Assembly: GCA_964606085.1 (NCBI GenBank)
Contig: CAZSFD010000011.1
Coordinates: 21,103-85,102, forward strand
Source: CAIQJJ01 sp964606085
Lineage (GTDB): Bacteria > Chloroflexota > Anaerolineae > Anaerolineales > UBA4823
Length of the DNA stretch: 64,000 nt
Reading direction: 5' to 3'
In this document: one piece after another, positions 24,901 through 33,121 of the stretch
How the letters are laid out: every line of letters begins with the position of its first letter
How positions within the stretch are numbered: position 1 is the stretch's first letter
Notes under the pieces: generated by a model
Told to the model about the DNA's origin: nothing
Database searches by the model: none
What the model saw: only the letters and a program-made list of their open reading frames with translations
Program-made: the position numbers and the translations under genes

Positions 24901-25297
24901 TCAGCCCGATGTTGCTGCTGAACACTACCGCAAGGTTGCCGATGACGAGGCTGCTGCTCCCGCCTGGCAGAATTTCTCCCCGTTGACCTATTACGCTGCC
25001 CTGGCCCTGCGTCAACTGGGCGATGAAGCCGCCGCGCAGTCCAAATTGCAAGCCCTCCTCGACCACGCCACCGAACAACTCAACGCCGACGATCAAGGCG
25101 GCTTCTATACATCTATCCCTGCCACTGTCATCTTCGAGGAAGAACCCGGCCGCGCCGCCAAAATAACCAATCACTACCTGATCGGCCTGGCGCACAAGGG
25201 CCTGGGTCACGCCGCCGAAGCGCGTGCCGCTTTCGAGGCTGTGCTGGCCCTCGACCCGCACCATTGGGAAGCGCAGCGCGAGATGAAATCGCTTTAA
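21971..25297 (+). CDS. DUF5107 domain protein with TPR repeats
   Basis: A 1108-residue soluble protein. The N-terminal 400 residues match DUF5107: MFFEKRVNQGASGRIYPNP, VMPQFGGRIHAALDKTNGYDFVYRQ and GSWVSGGMEFNWPLHHRP, a galactose-mutarotase-like beta-sandwich pattern. After a short beta domain the rest (about 455-1108) is a long series of TPR-like helix pairs (for example YAEAYDAFYKGIWSYAWR, YARALDHIERALVTNAHHNQ, HAAEARAAFEAVLALDP). Family knowledge: such proteins accompany glycan use and may bind or epimerise sugars; no transporter or glycosidase lies beside this one. No signal peptide. Upstream is a tandem word repeat with no Shine-Dalgarno, so translation initiation is unusual. Confidence 0.88.
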   Translation: MTPTPYPSPVHIWQELVTIPTYPVPSPDPNPMFFEKRVNQGASGRIYPNPLTDHVNHETKEDRAYQAVFLENEYIQIMVMPQFGGRIHAALDKTNGYDFVYRQNVVKPALIGLFGSWVSGGMEFNWPLHHRPSTFMPVEYTIEHGEDGSATVWLSEHEPMNRMKGMLGVCVYPGKAYFELKVQLYNRTPLPQPFLWWINCAVRVNENYQIIFPPDVESVTFHSRADMASYPIARQFFAGCDWRDGVDISFPNNVGPATSYFANPSGYDFFGGFDHGKQGGIIHVANHHVSPGKKCFTWGTGDFGTAWQGSLTDADGPYIELMASSYSDNQPDFSWLQPYETKRFSHLWYPIQQIGSVKNANRQLAVNLTDDFVGVCATEIIPEARILVTATSPHGDEITLFDWQGDLIPGQPLTAHQTFDLRPATLRVLDSSGSELISYTPQPRRDDPLPPTAKPPTLPHKIDNLEELYLTGLHVEQYLHFSLDPAPYWERALTLDSGDSRSNTALGRLKLRRGDFAAAEAHFRAAIATLTRYNFNPYDGEPYYQLGLALVYQARYAEAYDAFYKGIWSYAWRSAGYYALAQIDVRRGDYARALDHIERALVTNAHHNQARALKAAVLRRMGRVEVALQTARAALALDPLNLWARAEMVLALDELGDPADFQQSELTRLLRGSAQNYLDLALDYGNSALYPEALDVLLSFLELENASEAPQAGASYPMIPYALGYFATRVGDTASALEWFRQAASQPPDWCFPHRLEEQIILEAARAANPSDGRAAYYLGNLYYDKKQYEKAIAAWETATHLEPGFATAWRNLSIARYNKRGDKDGAKLAYQQALVANPHDPRQIMEHDQLARRLGAAPADRIFAFEHHLAEVAQRDDLTVDLAALYNQTGQPQKALDLLLNHIFHPWEGGEGQAATQYSLAHLLLGEAAIGTNPHAALEHFAAARQHPANLGVGRAMQGVHAVVDFHTAQAYAALGQPDVAAEHYRKVADDEAAAPAWQNFSPLTYYAALALRQLGDEAAAQSKLQALLDHATEQLNADDQGGFYTSIPATVIFEEEPGRAAKITNHYLIGLAHKGLGHAAEARAAFEAVLALDPHHWEAQREMKSL

Positions 25298-25362
25298 CCA
25301 CGAAGGACACAAAGGATTCAAGGATTTCCTTCGTGAACCTTCGTGCCCTTTGTGGTGAATCA
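25298..25362. repeat. Imperfect inverted word repeat, ACCACGAAGG type
   Basis: The spacer reads ACCACGAAGGACACAAAGG and later CCTTCGTGCCCTTTGTGG; the words GAAGG and CACAAAGG recur in both directions. It fills the gap between the DUF5107 stop and the ABC ATPase start and resembles, in design, the GCGAAG repeat at 39775-39860. Confidence 0.7.
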
Positions 25363-25366
25363 TTTT

Positions 25367-26365
25367 ATGCCCACCATCGAAGTTCGTCACCTCACCAAAA
25401 CCTTCACCGCCAAGCAAAAGGCCGCCGGGCTGGGCGGCAGCCTGCGCTCGTTGTTCCGCCCGCAGATGCGCACGGTGGAAGCGGTGCGCGGCCTGTCGTT
25501 TGAGATGGAGCCGGGCGAACTGCTCGGCTTCATCGGGCCAAACGGGGCCGGCAAATCCACCACGATCAAGATGCTGACGGGCATTTTGCATCCCACCAGC
25601 GGCGAGGCCAGCGTGTTGGGCTTCACCCCCTGGAAGCAGCGCCAGCAACTGGCCTACCAGATCGGCACCGTCTTCGGGCAGCGCCCGCAACTGTGGTATC
25701 ACCTGCCCGCCATAGATACCTTCCACCTGTTCGGCAAAATCTACGAACTCGCCGACGCCGAGACCAAAAAGCGCATCGCCTTCCTTTCTGAAGCCTTCGA
25801 GATTGAAGACCTGCTGCAAACCCCGGTGCGCAAGCTCTCGCTCGGACAGCGGATGCGCTGCGAAGTGGCCGCCTCGCTGCTGCACCGCCCCAGGCTGCTA
25901 CTGCTCGACGAACCCTCCATCGGCCTGGATGTGGTCGCCAAGCAACACATCCGCGATACCATCCGGCGCATGAACCAGGAGGAAGGCGTGGGTGTGTTGC
26001 TCACCTCGCACGACGCGGGCGACCTCGAGGCGTTGTGCAAGCGTGTCATCGTCATCAATCACGGCCAGATTGTCTATCACGACAAGGTATCCAATCTCAA
26101 GCGCAATTACCTGACCTCGAAGGTGATTGACGTGCGCTACGCCGAACAAATTCCCGATGACTTCAATATCGCAGGCACCGAAACGATCAAGGTTGCTAAA
26201 ACGCACTACGCCGCCAAATTGCGCTTCGACACACGCACCACCGCCATCGCCGCCGTCATCAGCCGCCTGGCCGAGGCCGGTAACATGCTCGACGTGACCA
26301 TCTCCGACCCGTCGTTGGAGGAAGTGATCCGTTCGATTTATCAGGAAGTGGCAGGGAGCAAGTAG
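25367..26365 (+). CDS. ABC-2 type export ATPase
   Basis: A 332-residue ATP-binding subunit of the long COG4586 type. Walker A GPNGAGKSTT, Q-loop region GTVFGQRPQLWYHLP, signature LSLGQRMRCEVA and Walker B LLLLDEPSIGLD with LTSHDAGDLEALC (H-loop). The characteristic insertion after beta1 (TAKQKAAGLGGSLRSLFRPQ) is seen in this group, which exports uncharacterised substrates with two different permeases. I use ATG 25367 (MPTIEVRHLTKTF); the 24-base extension upstream is repeat-derived. It pairs with the permease at 26455. Confidence 0.92.
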   Translation: MPTIEVRHLTKTFTAKQKAAGLGGSLRSLFRPQMRTVEAVRGLSFEMEPGELLGFIGPNGAGKSTTIKMLTGILHPTSGEASVLGFTPWKQRQQLAYQIGTVFGQRPQLWYHLPAIDTFHLFGKIYELADAETKKRIAFLSEAFEIEDLLQTPVRKLSLGQRMRCEVAASLLHRPRLLLLDEPSIGLDVVAKQHIRDTIRRMNQEEGVGVLLTSHDAGDLEALCKRVIVINHGQIVYHDKVSNLKRNYLTSKVIDVRYAEQIPDDFNIAGTETIKVAKTHYAAKLRFDTRTTAIAAVISRLAEAGNMLDVTISDPSLEEVIRSIYQEVAGSK

Positions 26366-26454
26366 CAGGGAGCAAGTTTGCCTCCTGCCATCTGCTACCT
26401 GCCACTTGCCCCTTGCCCCCTGTCGCCTGCCATCTGCCACCTGCTACCTGCCCC
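26364..26454. repeat. CTGCCACCTGCTACC word repeat between ABC genes
   Basis: AGCAGGGAGCAAGT occurs twice and is followed by many variants of TGCCACTTGCC / CTGCCATCTGCC / CTGCTACCTGCC up to the permease start codon. The two halves are partly complementary (GGCAGGGAGCAAG against CTTGCCCCCTG). The same words occur at 48698-48745. Confidence 0.75.
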
Positions 26455-27237
26455 ATGAAATACCTCGCCATCTTTCGCATCCAGCTTTCCAACCGCCTGG
26501 CGTACGTGGGTGATCTGATCACGGGCAGCCTGTCCATTTTGATTTTCCTGTGGGTGTTCATCCAGTTGTGGGCAACCACGTACCGCGTGATGAATCAGGA
26601 AAATATCGGCGGGCTGACGCTGGCGAACACCCTGTGGTATCTGATGTTGACGGAGGCGATCCAGTTGAGCAAACCGCGCCTGACCAAAGGCATTTCCGAT
26701 GCCGTCAAAGATGGCTCGATTGCTTACCTGCTCAACAAGCCCTACAACTTCCTGCTATACCAGCTGAGCGTGGCACTGGCCGATGGCGTCTCGCGTTTCG
26801 GGTTCAATCTGTTGACGGGCGGATTACTGCTGGTGCTGATGGTCAGCGCGCCGCCGAACCCCATGGGTTGGCCGCTCGTGCTGGTGGCGGTGTTTTTCGG
26901 TTGGGTGCTTGATTTTTGCATCCAGGCGCTGATCGGTCTGGCCGCCTTCGTCACCGAGGACGTTACCGCCTTCGATTGGATTTACCAGAAGCTCGTTTTC
27001 ATCCTGGGTGGAATGTTGATCCCGCTCGATTTTTCCCCCGATTGGCTGCGCAATATCTCGCTGGCGCTGCCCTTCGCCTACACCATGTATGGCCCGGCGC
27101 GGCTCTTTGTCGAACCAGACCTGCTGCGCTTCGTCACCTTGCTGGCCGGTCAAACCATCTGGATCATCGTGCTGGGCGGCCTGCTGGCATTGGCCTATCA
27201 GCGCGGGTTGAAGTGGTTGGTGGTGAACGGCGGGTGA
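26455..27237 (+). CDS. ABC-2 type export permease
   Basis: A 260-residue membrane protein with six predicted helices, starting MKYLAIFRIQLSNRLAYVGD. It has the pattern of the permeases that accompany COG4586 ATPases (ISDAVKDGSIAYLLNKPYNFLLYQL and LIGLAAFVTEDVTAFDWIYQKL are typical). Such systems usually have two permease genes, but only one follows here and the next gene is a receiver protein 136 bases on; the second may be elsewhere or missing. ATG 26455 follows directly on a word repeat that offers no Shine-Dalgarno. Confidence 0.88.
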   Translation: MKYLAIFRIQLSNRLAYVGDLITGSLSILIFLWVFIQLWATTYRVMNQENIGGLTLANTLWYLMLTEAIQLSKPRLTKGISDAVKDGSIAYLLNKPYNFLLYQLSVALADGVSRFGFNLLTGGLLLVLMVSAPPNPMGWPLVLVAVFFGWVLDFCIQALIGLAAFVTEDVTAFDWIYQKLVFILGGMLIPLDFSPDWLRNISLALPFAYTMYGPARLFVEPDLLRFVTLLAGQTIWIIVLGGLLALAYQRGLKWLVVNGG

Positions 27238-27373
27238 TTGGGTTGGTATTTATCTTGTAAAGTGTTTGTAAGGTAAAACCGGGGGCTTTTGGGGGATAAT
27301 CAGGACGTATTCGGTTGATGGAGAATTTTGAAAGAGCCGAACAGCCCCCTACACTCACTGAAATCCGTAGCTC

Positions 27374-27847
27374 ATGTATTCCATACCTTATGTCGGGAAG
27401 GCCCGCTTGATAAAAGTTTTGATCATTGATGATGATGTAGATATGACCGATGTACTTAAATTGGTGCTGACCAGTGCCGGCTTTCATGTTGACGCGACCA
27501 GCGCCAGTACCCAGGCTGTCGAATTGACACAGCGTATCAATCCCGATGTGATCTTGCTGGACTTGCTGATGCCTGGTATGGATGGCTGGCAAGTTTGCAA
27601 GGCCATCCGCCAGTTTAGCCGGGTGCCGATCATTATCCTTTCGGTCTTCAATACCCCAGCGGTCTTACAGCAAGCTTTCGATGCCGGTGCAGATGATTAC
27701 CTGACCAAGCCGGTCACCAGTGGGATGTTGATTGCCCACATCAACGGCCTGGTGCGTCGTTCGCGTGGCGAGATGAAAACCGGGCAACTGATGGTCAACG
27801 CGGAAACCTCGCGTCGCGAAATATCGGCGCAATCGTACCATTCTTGA
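27374..27847 (+). CDS. Response regulator receiver protein, possibly truncated OmpR type
   Basis: A 157-residue receiver domain: VLIIDDDVDM acidic pair, phospho-acceptor Asp in DVILLDLLMPGMDGW, conserved Thr/Ser in IIILSVFN and Lys in DDYLTKPV. The last 30 residues (RSRGEMKTGQLMVNAETSRREIS) look like the linker and first strands of an OmpR/PhoB winged-helix domain, which then stops. It may be a shortened transcription factor or a genuine single-domain regulator. It is followed by a strong terminator shared with the opposite-strand gene. No kinase is adjacent on this strand. Confidence 0.85.
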   Translation: MYSIPYVGKARLIKVLIIDDDVDMTDVLKLVLTSAGFHVDATSASTQAVELTQRINPDVILLDLLMPGMDGWQVCKAIRQFSRVPIIILSVFNTPAVLQQAFDAGADDYLTKPVTSGMLIAHINGLVRRSRGEMKTGQLMVNAETSRREISAQSYHS

Positions 27848-27873
27848 CCGACCCGGCTCGAATATAGACAGAC

Positions 27874-27928
27874 ACACAGCGCCCCTGGAGCAATTCCCAA
27901 CCAATGGGATGCTCCAGGGGCGCTGTGT
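27874..27928. terminator. Bidirectional terminator between converging genes
   Basis: Perfect 19-base arms (ACACAGCGCCCCTGGAGCA and its complement) around a loop of 17 bases, ending TTTG on the plus side. It lies between the receiver gene (stop 27847) and the minus-strand membrane gene (stop 27951). Confidence 0.85.
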
Positions 27929-27950
27929 TTGCGGCGCAAGAGAAGTGCAC

Positions 27951-28232
27951 TTAACCGATGGGGCGCTTCTGGCTTGTCTGGCGGGCGAAGATGAAAATCG
28001 TCAGCAGCACCAGCTGGCCGACGATCATCCCGGCCAGCTCGGGCAGCCTGACCGAGAGCATTTCGACCCAGGTGCGCCCGCCGACCGTGGCTGGCTGGCC
28101 GAACGAACGGATGAACGCGGCGATGGCGGCGGCATTTTCGATGAGATAAGCCGCGCCAATCAGGGCCGCCACGGTAAAGGGGATGGCCAGGGCCAGTGTC
28201 CAGAAAATTGCCGCCAGCGATAGCTTGAACAT
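27951..28232 (-). CDS. Small two-helix membrane protein, function unknown
   Basis: A 93-residue protein starting MFKLSLAAIFWTLALAIPFTVAALIGAAYLIENAAA, with a first hydrophobic segment at about 5-30 and a second at about 68-86 (GMIVGQLVLLTIFIFARQ), then a short basic tail. ATG 28232 has a clear AGGAGG eight bases upstream. It lies downstream of the two-component regulator gene on the same strand with a gap of 165 bases, so it may be separately transcribed. No family recognised. Confidence 0.7.
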   Translation of the reverse strand: MFKLSLAAIFWTLALAIPFTVAALIGAAYLIENAAAIAAFIRSFGQPATVGGRTWVEMLSVRLPELAGMIVGQLVLLTIFIFARQTSQKRPIG

Positions 28233-28396
28233 ACGACCTCCTTTTTCGAGCACGTCGAGCGCAGTTAAGACGCATGCTGCTTCTTCAACTTTGCTCAACA
28301 ATTACTTCAACGTGCTTGCGATGTACTCTCAGCGTATGAAAATTTGGGCGCGGCGTCAATAGGCTGGCAAAAGCATCTTGATATGGCGAGATAACC

Positions 28397-29047
28397 CTAT
28401 GGGCTGATCAGGCCTTTGCGGATGGCATATTTGACCAATTCCCCCCGGCTGTGCAGGCCCAGCTTACGCATCAGGTTCTCGCGGTGGCGGGCCACGGTGT
28501 GCTTGCTGATCGAAAGCATCTCAGCGATCTCCTCGTTCGATTTGCCCTCGGCCAGCACGGCCAACACCTCCTGCTCGCGGGCGGTCAGGCCGTCCATTTG
28601 GGCGGGCGGCACGTCGGTGGCGCGGCTGAGAAAATCGCTGACGAGCAGCTTGGCTAACGATGGGTAGATGTAAACCTCGCCGCGATGCACCGATTCGATG
28701 GCGGCGATCAAGTCTTCAGGGGCGGCGCGCTTTGGCACATAGGCCGATGCCCCCGCTTGCAGCATCTCGAAGAAATACTGCTCATCTTCGTGGATGGTGA
28801 GGGCGATGATGGCGGTTTGCGGGAGGCGCTGCTTGAGCCGCCGGGTGGCCTCGATGCCTGAAATATCGGGCAGGGTGATGTCCATGATGACGATATCGGG
28901 TTGAAGCTGCCCGGTCATGTGGATGGCTTGTTCACCGGTGGCCGCCTCGCCGATGATCTTCAAATTGGGCTGGCTTTCCAGCAGCATACGCAGCCCGGTG
29001 CGCACCACGGCGTGGTCATCTACCAACAACAGGCGAATTTCATCCAT
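28397..29047 (-). CDS. NarL/LuxR-family response regulator
   Basis: A 216-residue regulator: receiver with VDDHAVV acidic pair and phospho-acceptor D56 in IVIMDITLPD, Lys in YVPKRAAPE, then a LuxR-type helix-turn-helix LTAREQEVLAVLAEGKSNEEIAEMLSISKHTVARHRENL. It overlaps the histidine kinase gene by 8 bases and is the last gene of the multiheme locus, so it is the likely output of the kinase next door. A NarL-like inverted heptamer upstream of the cytochrome genes (38280-38297 and 39729-39744) is a candidate target. Confidence 0.93.
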   Translation of the reverse strand: MDEIRLLLVDDHAVVRTGLRMLLESQPNLKIIGEAATGEQAIHMTGQLQPDIVIMDITLPDISGIEATRRLKQRLPQTAIIALTIHEDEQYFFEMLQAGASAYVPKRAAPEDLIAAIESVHRGEVYIYPSLAKLLVSDFLSRATDVPPAQMDGLTAREQEVLAVLAEGKSNEEIAEMLSISKHTVARHRENLMRKLGLHSRGELVKYAIRKGLISP

Positions 29048-30524
29048 GTTTTTCTCCGTTTTCTCCCAGGGCGACGGTCACTTCGACCAGGGTGCCATGC
29101 CCCGGCGACGAGGCGAGCAGGCATTGGCCGCCGATCAATTCGGCGCGTTCGATCATCCCGAGCAAGCCCCAGCAAGGTTGATTTTTTTTGTTGTAGCAGG
29201 TTTCATCCACGTCGAATCCGCAGCCGTTATCTTCGATGCGCAGGGTGATGTCGTGGTTGACCTGGATCAGCGTCACGCTGACGTGGCTGGCCTGGGCGTG
29301 ACGGGCGGCATTGGTGAGGGCCTCTTGGGCGATGCGATACAGCGCTACGCGGATTTCCTCGGATAAGGCCGGGATATTGCCCCGGCTGCTGACCTGGATT
29401 TGCAGCCCCGAACGCTGCGAAAATTCGTTGGCATACCAGCGCAGGGCGGCCAGCAGGCCCAGGTCGTCGAGTTGGGGCGGGTGCAGGCCGGTAACGAGGT
29501 GCTGCAACTCGTCCAGGCCGGTTTTGACCAGTTTTTCGAGTTGGGCGGCCTGCTGCGCCACGCGTTCGGGGTGGGTGGGGATGTTTTCGGACACGCCGCG
29601 CAGTCCCATACCGAGGGCGGTGAGCGTCTGGCCGAGTTCATCGTGCAGTTCGCGGGCGATGCGCTGGCGTTCGTTCTCCTGTGCTTTGACGGTCTGGTGC
29701 AGCAGGGCAGCGCGCAGTTCTTCCAGGCGGTGCTGTTCGGCGTTTTGCTCCTGGCGCATTTTTTCCAGTTTTTGGCTGGTTTCCACCTCGAAGGCGCGCA
29801 GCGAGCGGACGATGGCTGCCGCTGCCCATGCCGCTGTGACGGCACGGAACACTTGCACCGGAAAGCCAAACCAGGCCAGAAAGGTTGTCGTGTTGAGGTA
29901 GGACGAGGGGAACAGCGGCGACGGCGCGGTGAATAACTGTCCGAGGCACCCATAGAGCAAGAATGCCAGCGCCGCCAGCGTGACATCGCGCCGGATGCTC
30001 TGCATCCCGCTGGCCGCGAACTGATCGCGTTGGACGATCAGCCCCCGCGCGACCAGCAATCCGCCAGGGATGGCCAGGGCGTAGCGCGTGTAGACATCGG
30101 CTGTCACCACCCAATCGGCCCGGCCCTGCAAACTCCAGAAAATCCACCCCAGGCCAACCAGCCAGATCGCCGTTACGACGCCAAGCATGATCGTCCGGCG
30201 TTTCAGGTGGGCGGGGCCGATCAGCAGGCGCACGCCGAACGTGACCAATAATAAAAACGAGACCGCTAACAGAATGACGCGCAGGGGGGCGATCCAGGCG
30301 ATGGCCGGTTCGACTTCGCGGTGATCGTGGATCAGCACGAACATCTCCAGCCACTCGTGGCCGCCGTGGATCAGGCCAAACCAGGCCAACGGGCGCAATG
30401 CCTGGGCATATTCGAGTGACGAAGTACGGCCTGTCTCGATCAGGATGGCGAAGCCCATGCTGAAGAAAGACAGGCCGTAGAGGAAGTAGACGAGGATGAT
30501 ATTTTGGGTGAAGAAATCAGCCAT
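29040..30524 (-). CDS. NarX/LiaS-type membrane histidine kinase with seven-helix sensor
   Basis: A 494-residue HisKA_3 kinase. Residues 1-240 form about seven membrane helices with histidines near the first extracytoplasmic loop (LIHGGHEWLEMFVLIHDH, 51-68). A coiled coil (245-285) leads to the phospho-site RELHDELGQT (H294), N-box EALTNAARHA and DNGCGFD. The ATP lid carries an insertion with two cysteines (C443 and C451) plus C435, unusual for the family and a possible redox switch. The gene starts 8 bases after the last cytochrome gene, so it is the sensor of the electron-transfer locus. An A8 run (29186-29194 region, minus strand) encodes the lid lysines. Confidence 0.92.
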   Translation of the reverse strand: MADFFTQNIILVYFLYGLSFFSMGFAILIETGRTSSLEYAQALRPLAWFGLIHGGHEWLEMFVLIHDHREVEPAIAWIAPLRVILLAVSFLLLVTFGVRLLIGPAHLKRRTIMLGVVTAIWLVGLGWIFWSLQGRADWVVTADVYTRYALAIPGGLLVARGLIVQRDQFAASGMQSIRRDVTLAALAFLLYGCLGQLFTAPSPLFPSSYLNTTTFLAWFGFPVQVFRAVTAAWAAAAIVRSLRAFEVETSQKLEKMRQEQNAEQHRLEELRAALLHQTVKAQENERQRIARELHDELGQTLTALGMGLRGVSENIPTHPERVAQQAAQLEKLVKTGLDELQHLVTGLHPPQLDDLGLLAALRWYANEFSQRSGLQIQVSSRGNIPALSEEIRVALYRIAQEALTNAARHAQASHVSVTLIQVNHDITLRIEDNGCGFDVDETCYNKKNQPCWGLLGMIERAELIGGQCLLASSPGHGTLVEVTVALGENGEKHG

Positions 30525-30532
30525 ATCTGGCT

Positions 30533-31711
30533 TTATTTTTCAGGCGCGCCTGATTTAATCCATTCAATGACACTTTGCAGTTCTTCATCGGTCAGTTGGC
30601 CGGGGTGGCTGCCGGCCTGTTGAATTTGCACCAGGATGCTGTTATCGGGGTCGCCAGGGATGATGCCAGGGCCGCTGTTGCCTTCGGCCAGGGCATCCTG
30701 GTAGGTTGCCAGCGAATAGCCGCCAACCTTTGTCACGCCGTGGCAGGTGGAACAGCGGTTGCGGAACAGGCCCTCGTAGTTGCCCGCCCACGAGTTGGCT
30801 GAGACGCCCTCGCCGAGGGTGGGCGTGGGTGCAACTGTGATGGTGGGCCGCGGGCTGGGCGTGACCGGGGCAAATACCTGCGCCGTCTCGCCCTGCGGCA
30901 CCGTGGTGATGGCGGTGCTTTCATAGCCGAGGAAGAAATAGCTGAAAATGCCAAAGCCGATCACGATCACCGCGGCGATGGGGGCGTAGATCATCTGGCG
31001 CTTGCGCAGCACCGCCGCAGGGATGGCTTCCTTGTGACTGGCCTCGATTTCGGCCAGTTGCGCCGGGTGCTCGTCTTCCATCTCGTGGCGGGTCATCTGG
31101 CCGGTGAAGATGCTCTTGTTGAACATCTTGATGTGGACGTGGTAGAAGTGCCACAGGATGATGGCTGCCACGGCCAGCACGGCCTCTGCTCCGTGGGCGG
31201 CTTTGGCCGCAGGGATGGCCTCGCCGGGCAGGAAGCGGGTGGACAGCACCGGGTTCCACATCAGGAAGCCCGTCAGCGCCATCAACACCGTTCCCCACAC
31301 CACCGCCAGGTATTCAGCCTTTTCGGCGTAGTTGAACTGGCCGTATTGGGCGTGCTCTTTGCGGATGCCAAGATAATAGGCGATGTCCTGAAAAACATGC
31401 TTGATGTCATCCAGCCAGGGCATCATCGTCCAACGGGCGCGCAGCACGATGATGCGGTACAGCAATTCCAGCACATGATACAGGCTGACAATCAACATCA
31501 CGATGGCAGCCCAGTGATGGATGACACGCGTCCCTTCGATGCCGCCGAACAGGCGCAGGAAGAACAGGCTGATGGGTGACTCGGCGAACTTCTGGATCAA
31601 CCCGGTCAGGCCGAGCAGCGAGAACGAGACCAGGAACACGCCATGTTGGATGCGCTGGCTGAGGTCGAAGCGCTGGTAGGTTTGGGGCGAGGCGGCGTGA
31701 TGCTCACTCAT
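30533..31711 (-). CDS. Cytochrome b561-type membrane subunit fused to monoheme cytochrome c domain
   Basis: A 392-residue protein: four-helix b-type cytochrome (about 20-225) with heme-ligand candidates in RIQHGV, VIHHWAAIV, LYHVLELLY, KAAHGAEAV and ILWHFYHVHI, a fifth membrane helix (about 272-292), a Pro/Thr linker and a C-terminal cytochrome c domain with one CSTCH and a later region typical of monoheme c. It probably passes electrons between the quinone pool and the nonaheme protein encoded just upstream. I start at ATG 31711, which overlaps that gene by 8 bases; the longer frame to 31888 has no matching homology. The WHxYHVHI...FTG end is nearly the same as in the cytochrome b at 33122. 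Confidence 0.9.
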   Translation of the reverse strand: MSEHHAASPQTYQRFDLSQRIQHGVFLVSFSLLGLTGLIQKFAESPISLFFLRLFGGIEGTRVIHHWAAIVMLIVSLYHVLELLYRIIVLRARWTMMPWLDDIKHVFQDIAYYLGIRKEHAQYGQFNYAEKAEYLAVVWGTVLMALTGFLMWNPVLSTRFLPGEAIPAAKAAHGAEAVLAVAAIILWHFYHVHIKMFNKSIFTGQMTRHEMEDEHPAQLAEIEASHKEAIPAAVLRKRQMIYAPIAAVIVIGFGIFSYFFLGYESTAITTVPQGETAQVFAPVTPSPRPTITVAPTPTLGEGVSANSWAGNYEGLFRNRCSTCHGVTKVGGYSLATYQDALAEGNSGPGIIPGDPDNSILVQIQQAGSHPGQLTDEELQSVIEWIKSGAPEK

Positions 31712-33110
31712 GGCGGGCCTCCTCGCCGAGTTGGGCGGGTTCGTCGGGTGGAACTGGGTCATCGCTGAGGGGGCTGGGTTTTTCTGGCGGGGATGCCTCT
31801 GTTGGGATTTCTGCAGGCGGTGTAGGGTTTTCCCTGGCCGTGTCAGGCGGCATGGCAGCCTGATCGGGTTCGAGTGGCCCGGTTGCATCTGCTTCGGTGG
31901 GAATGGCGTCGGGTTCGGGTTGCGGGGCGGCAGGCTCTTCAGAGGCCGGGGCGTGCGGCTTGCGTGGCAGGCGGTTGATCACCCGGCGGCTGGCATCCAG
32001 CACTACCATCACCCCCATGCCGCCCAACACCAGCGGGATGAAGAATTTGTAGAACAGGTCTACATAATAGACGATGGGGTATTTTTCGGGCGAGGGGTAG
32101 TAGTGCGACATCCACGAAGCGGGGAAATCGGACGTGGCATCGGGGTGGCAGGTCTGGCAGCGCGCCAGCAGGTTTTCGCGCACTTGCAGGCCCTTCTGCG
32201 GGTCATCGGTGCGCAGGATTTCGTGGACGCCGTGGCAGTCGTAGCAGACGGGCTTATTGGTTTCAGCGTCAGGCGACTGCTTCTCGAAGATCATCACTGT
32301 CGTGCCGTGAAAATCGGCCACATAAGTATCGAGGACTTCGGTGGTCAGGCCGTACTTCGCCATGCGCGTGGAGTCGGTGTGGCAGTTGGCGCAAATCTGC
32401 GGCGATTGCAGGCGGTAGGCGGCGGTGGTGGGGTCGCCAATGTTGTGGACGCCGTGACAGTCAATGCAGGTGGGCACGTCCAGGTTGCCTTCGGTGAGCG
32501 CCGCGCCATGCACGCTGGCGGCATATTTCTCGTAAATGGCGCTGTGGCATTTGGCGCAGGTTTGCGGTATCCACAGGTGCGCTTCGGGCAAAATTTCATT
32601 TGTTTCGGGGTTGGTAAGGCGCTGCACGGCATGGGCGCTGTGGCAGTCAGTGCAGGCGGCGGCCTCACGCTTTCCGGCGGCCAGGGCCTGGGCGTGGACG
32701 CTGTCGGCGGCCTGGCTGGCCTCGCCGCTGTGGCAGAAGGCGCAGCTTTCGTTCAGCTTCAGAGTCACTTCGCGCCCATCCTGGGCGCTGAAGGCCGGGT
32801 GCGGGTACGCCCCCACGTCGCGGTGGCACTGCACGCAGGCGTAGCCTAACGCACCGTGGACGGAATTGGTGTGTTCGAGCGGGTCTACGAACAGGTCGAG
32901 CGTGCTGCCATCGCCGAGCGGCATGGTCTGGCCAGGCTGGCCGTGGCAGCTCAGGCAGGTTTCGTCGCTAATCGAGAGTGGCGCGGGGGTCGGTTCGGCG
33001 GCCTGGGGCAGCGGTGCGGCACGAACAGGGATCGCCAGGATCAGCAGGCTGCTTGCCAGCAAGATCACGCCGGATAGGAGGGGGAAGAATTTGGGGATGG
33101 TGAGGTGCAT
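31704..33110 (-). CDS. Nonaheme cytochrome c with C-terminal membrane anchor (second module)
   Basis: A 468-residue secreted protein with a signal peptide (hydrophobic 12-31, AAP cleavage region) and nine CxxCH sites: CLSCH, CVQCH, CAFCH, CTDCH, CAKCH, CIDCH, CANCH, CYDCH, CQTCH. A membrane helix (about 352-373) follows the last heme, and the final 90 residues are Pro/Glu/Ala-rich on the cytoplasmic side. Spacing and neighbours make it a paralogue of the nonaheme protein at 33799. The NapC/NrfH or hydroxylamine-reductase catalytic motifs are not seen, so I infer an electron-carrying rather than catalytic role. Coupled by overlap to the cytochrome b gene. Confidence 0.92.
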   Translation of the reverse strand: MHLTIPKFFPLLSGVILLASSLLILAIPVRAAPLPQAAEPTPAPLSISDETCLSCHGQPGQTMPLGDGSTLDLFVDPLEHTNSVHGALGYACVQCHRDVGAYPHPAFSAQDGREVTLKLNESCAFCHSGEASQAADSVHAQALAAGKREAAACTDCHSAHAVQRLTNPETNEILPEAHLWIPQTCAKCHSAIYEKYAASVHGAALTEGNLDVPTCIDCHGVHNIGDPTTAAYRLQSPQICANCHTDSTRMAKYGLTTEVLDTYVADFHGTTVMIFEKQSPDAETNKPVCYDCHGVHEILRTDDPQKGLQVRENLLARCQTCHPDATSDFPASWMSHYYPSPEKYPIVYYVDLFYKFFIPLVLGGMGVMVVLDASRRVINRLPRKPHAPASEEPAAPQPEPDAIPTEADATGPLEPDQAAMPPDTARENPTPPAEIPTEASPPEKPSPLSDDPVPPDEPAQLGEEARHE

Positions 33111-33121
33111 ATTCGATTTCC

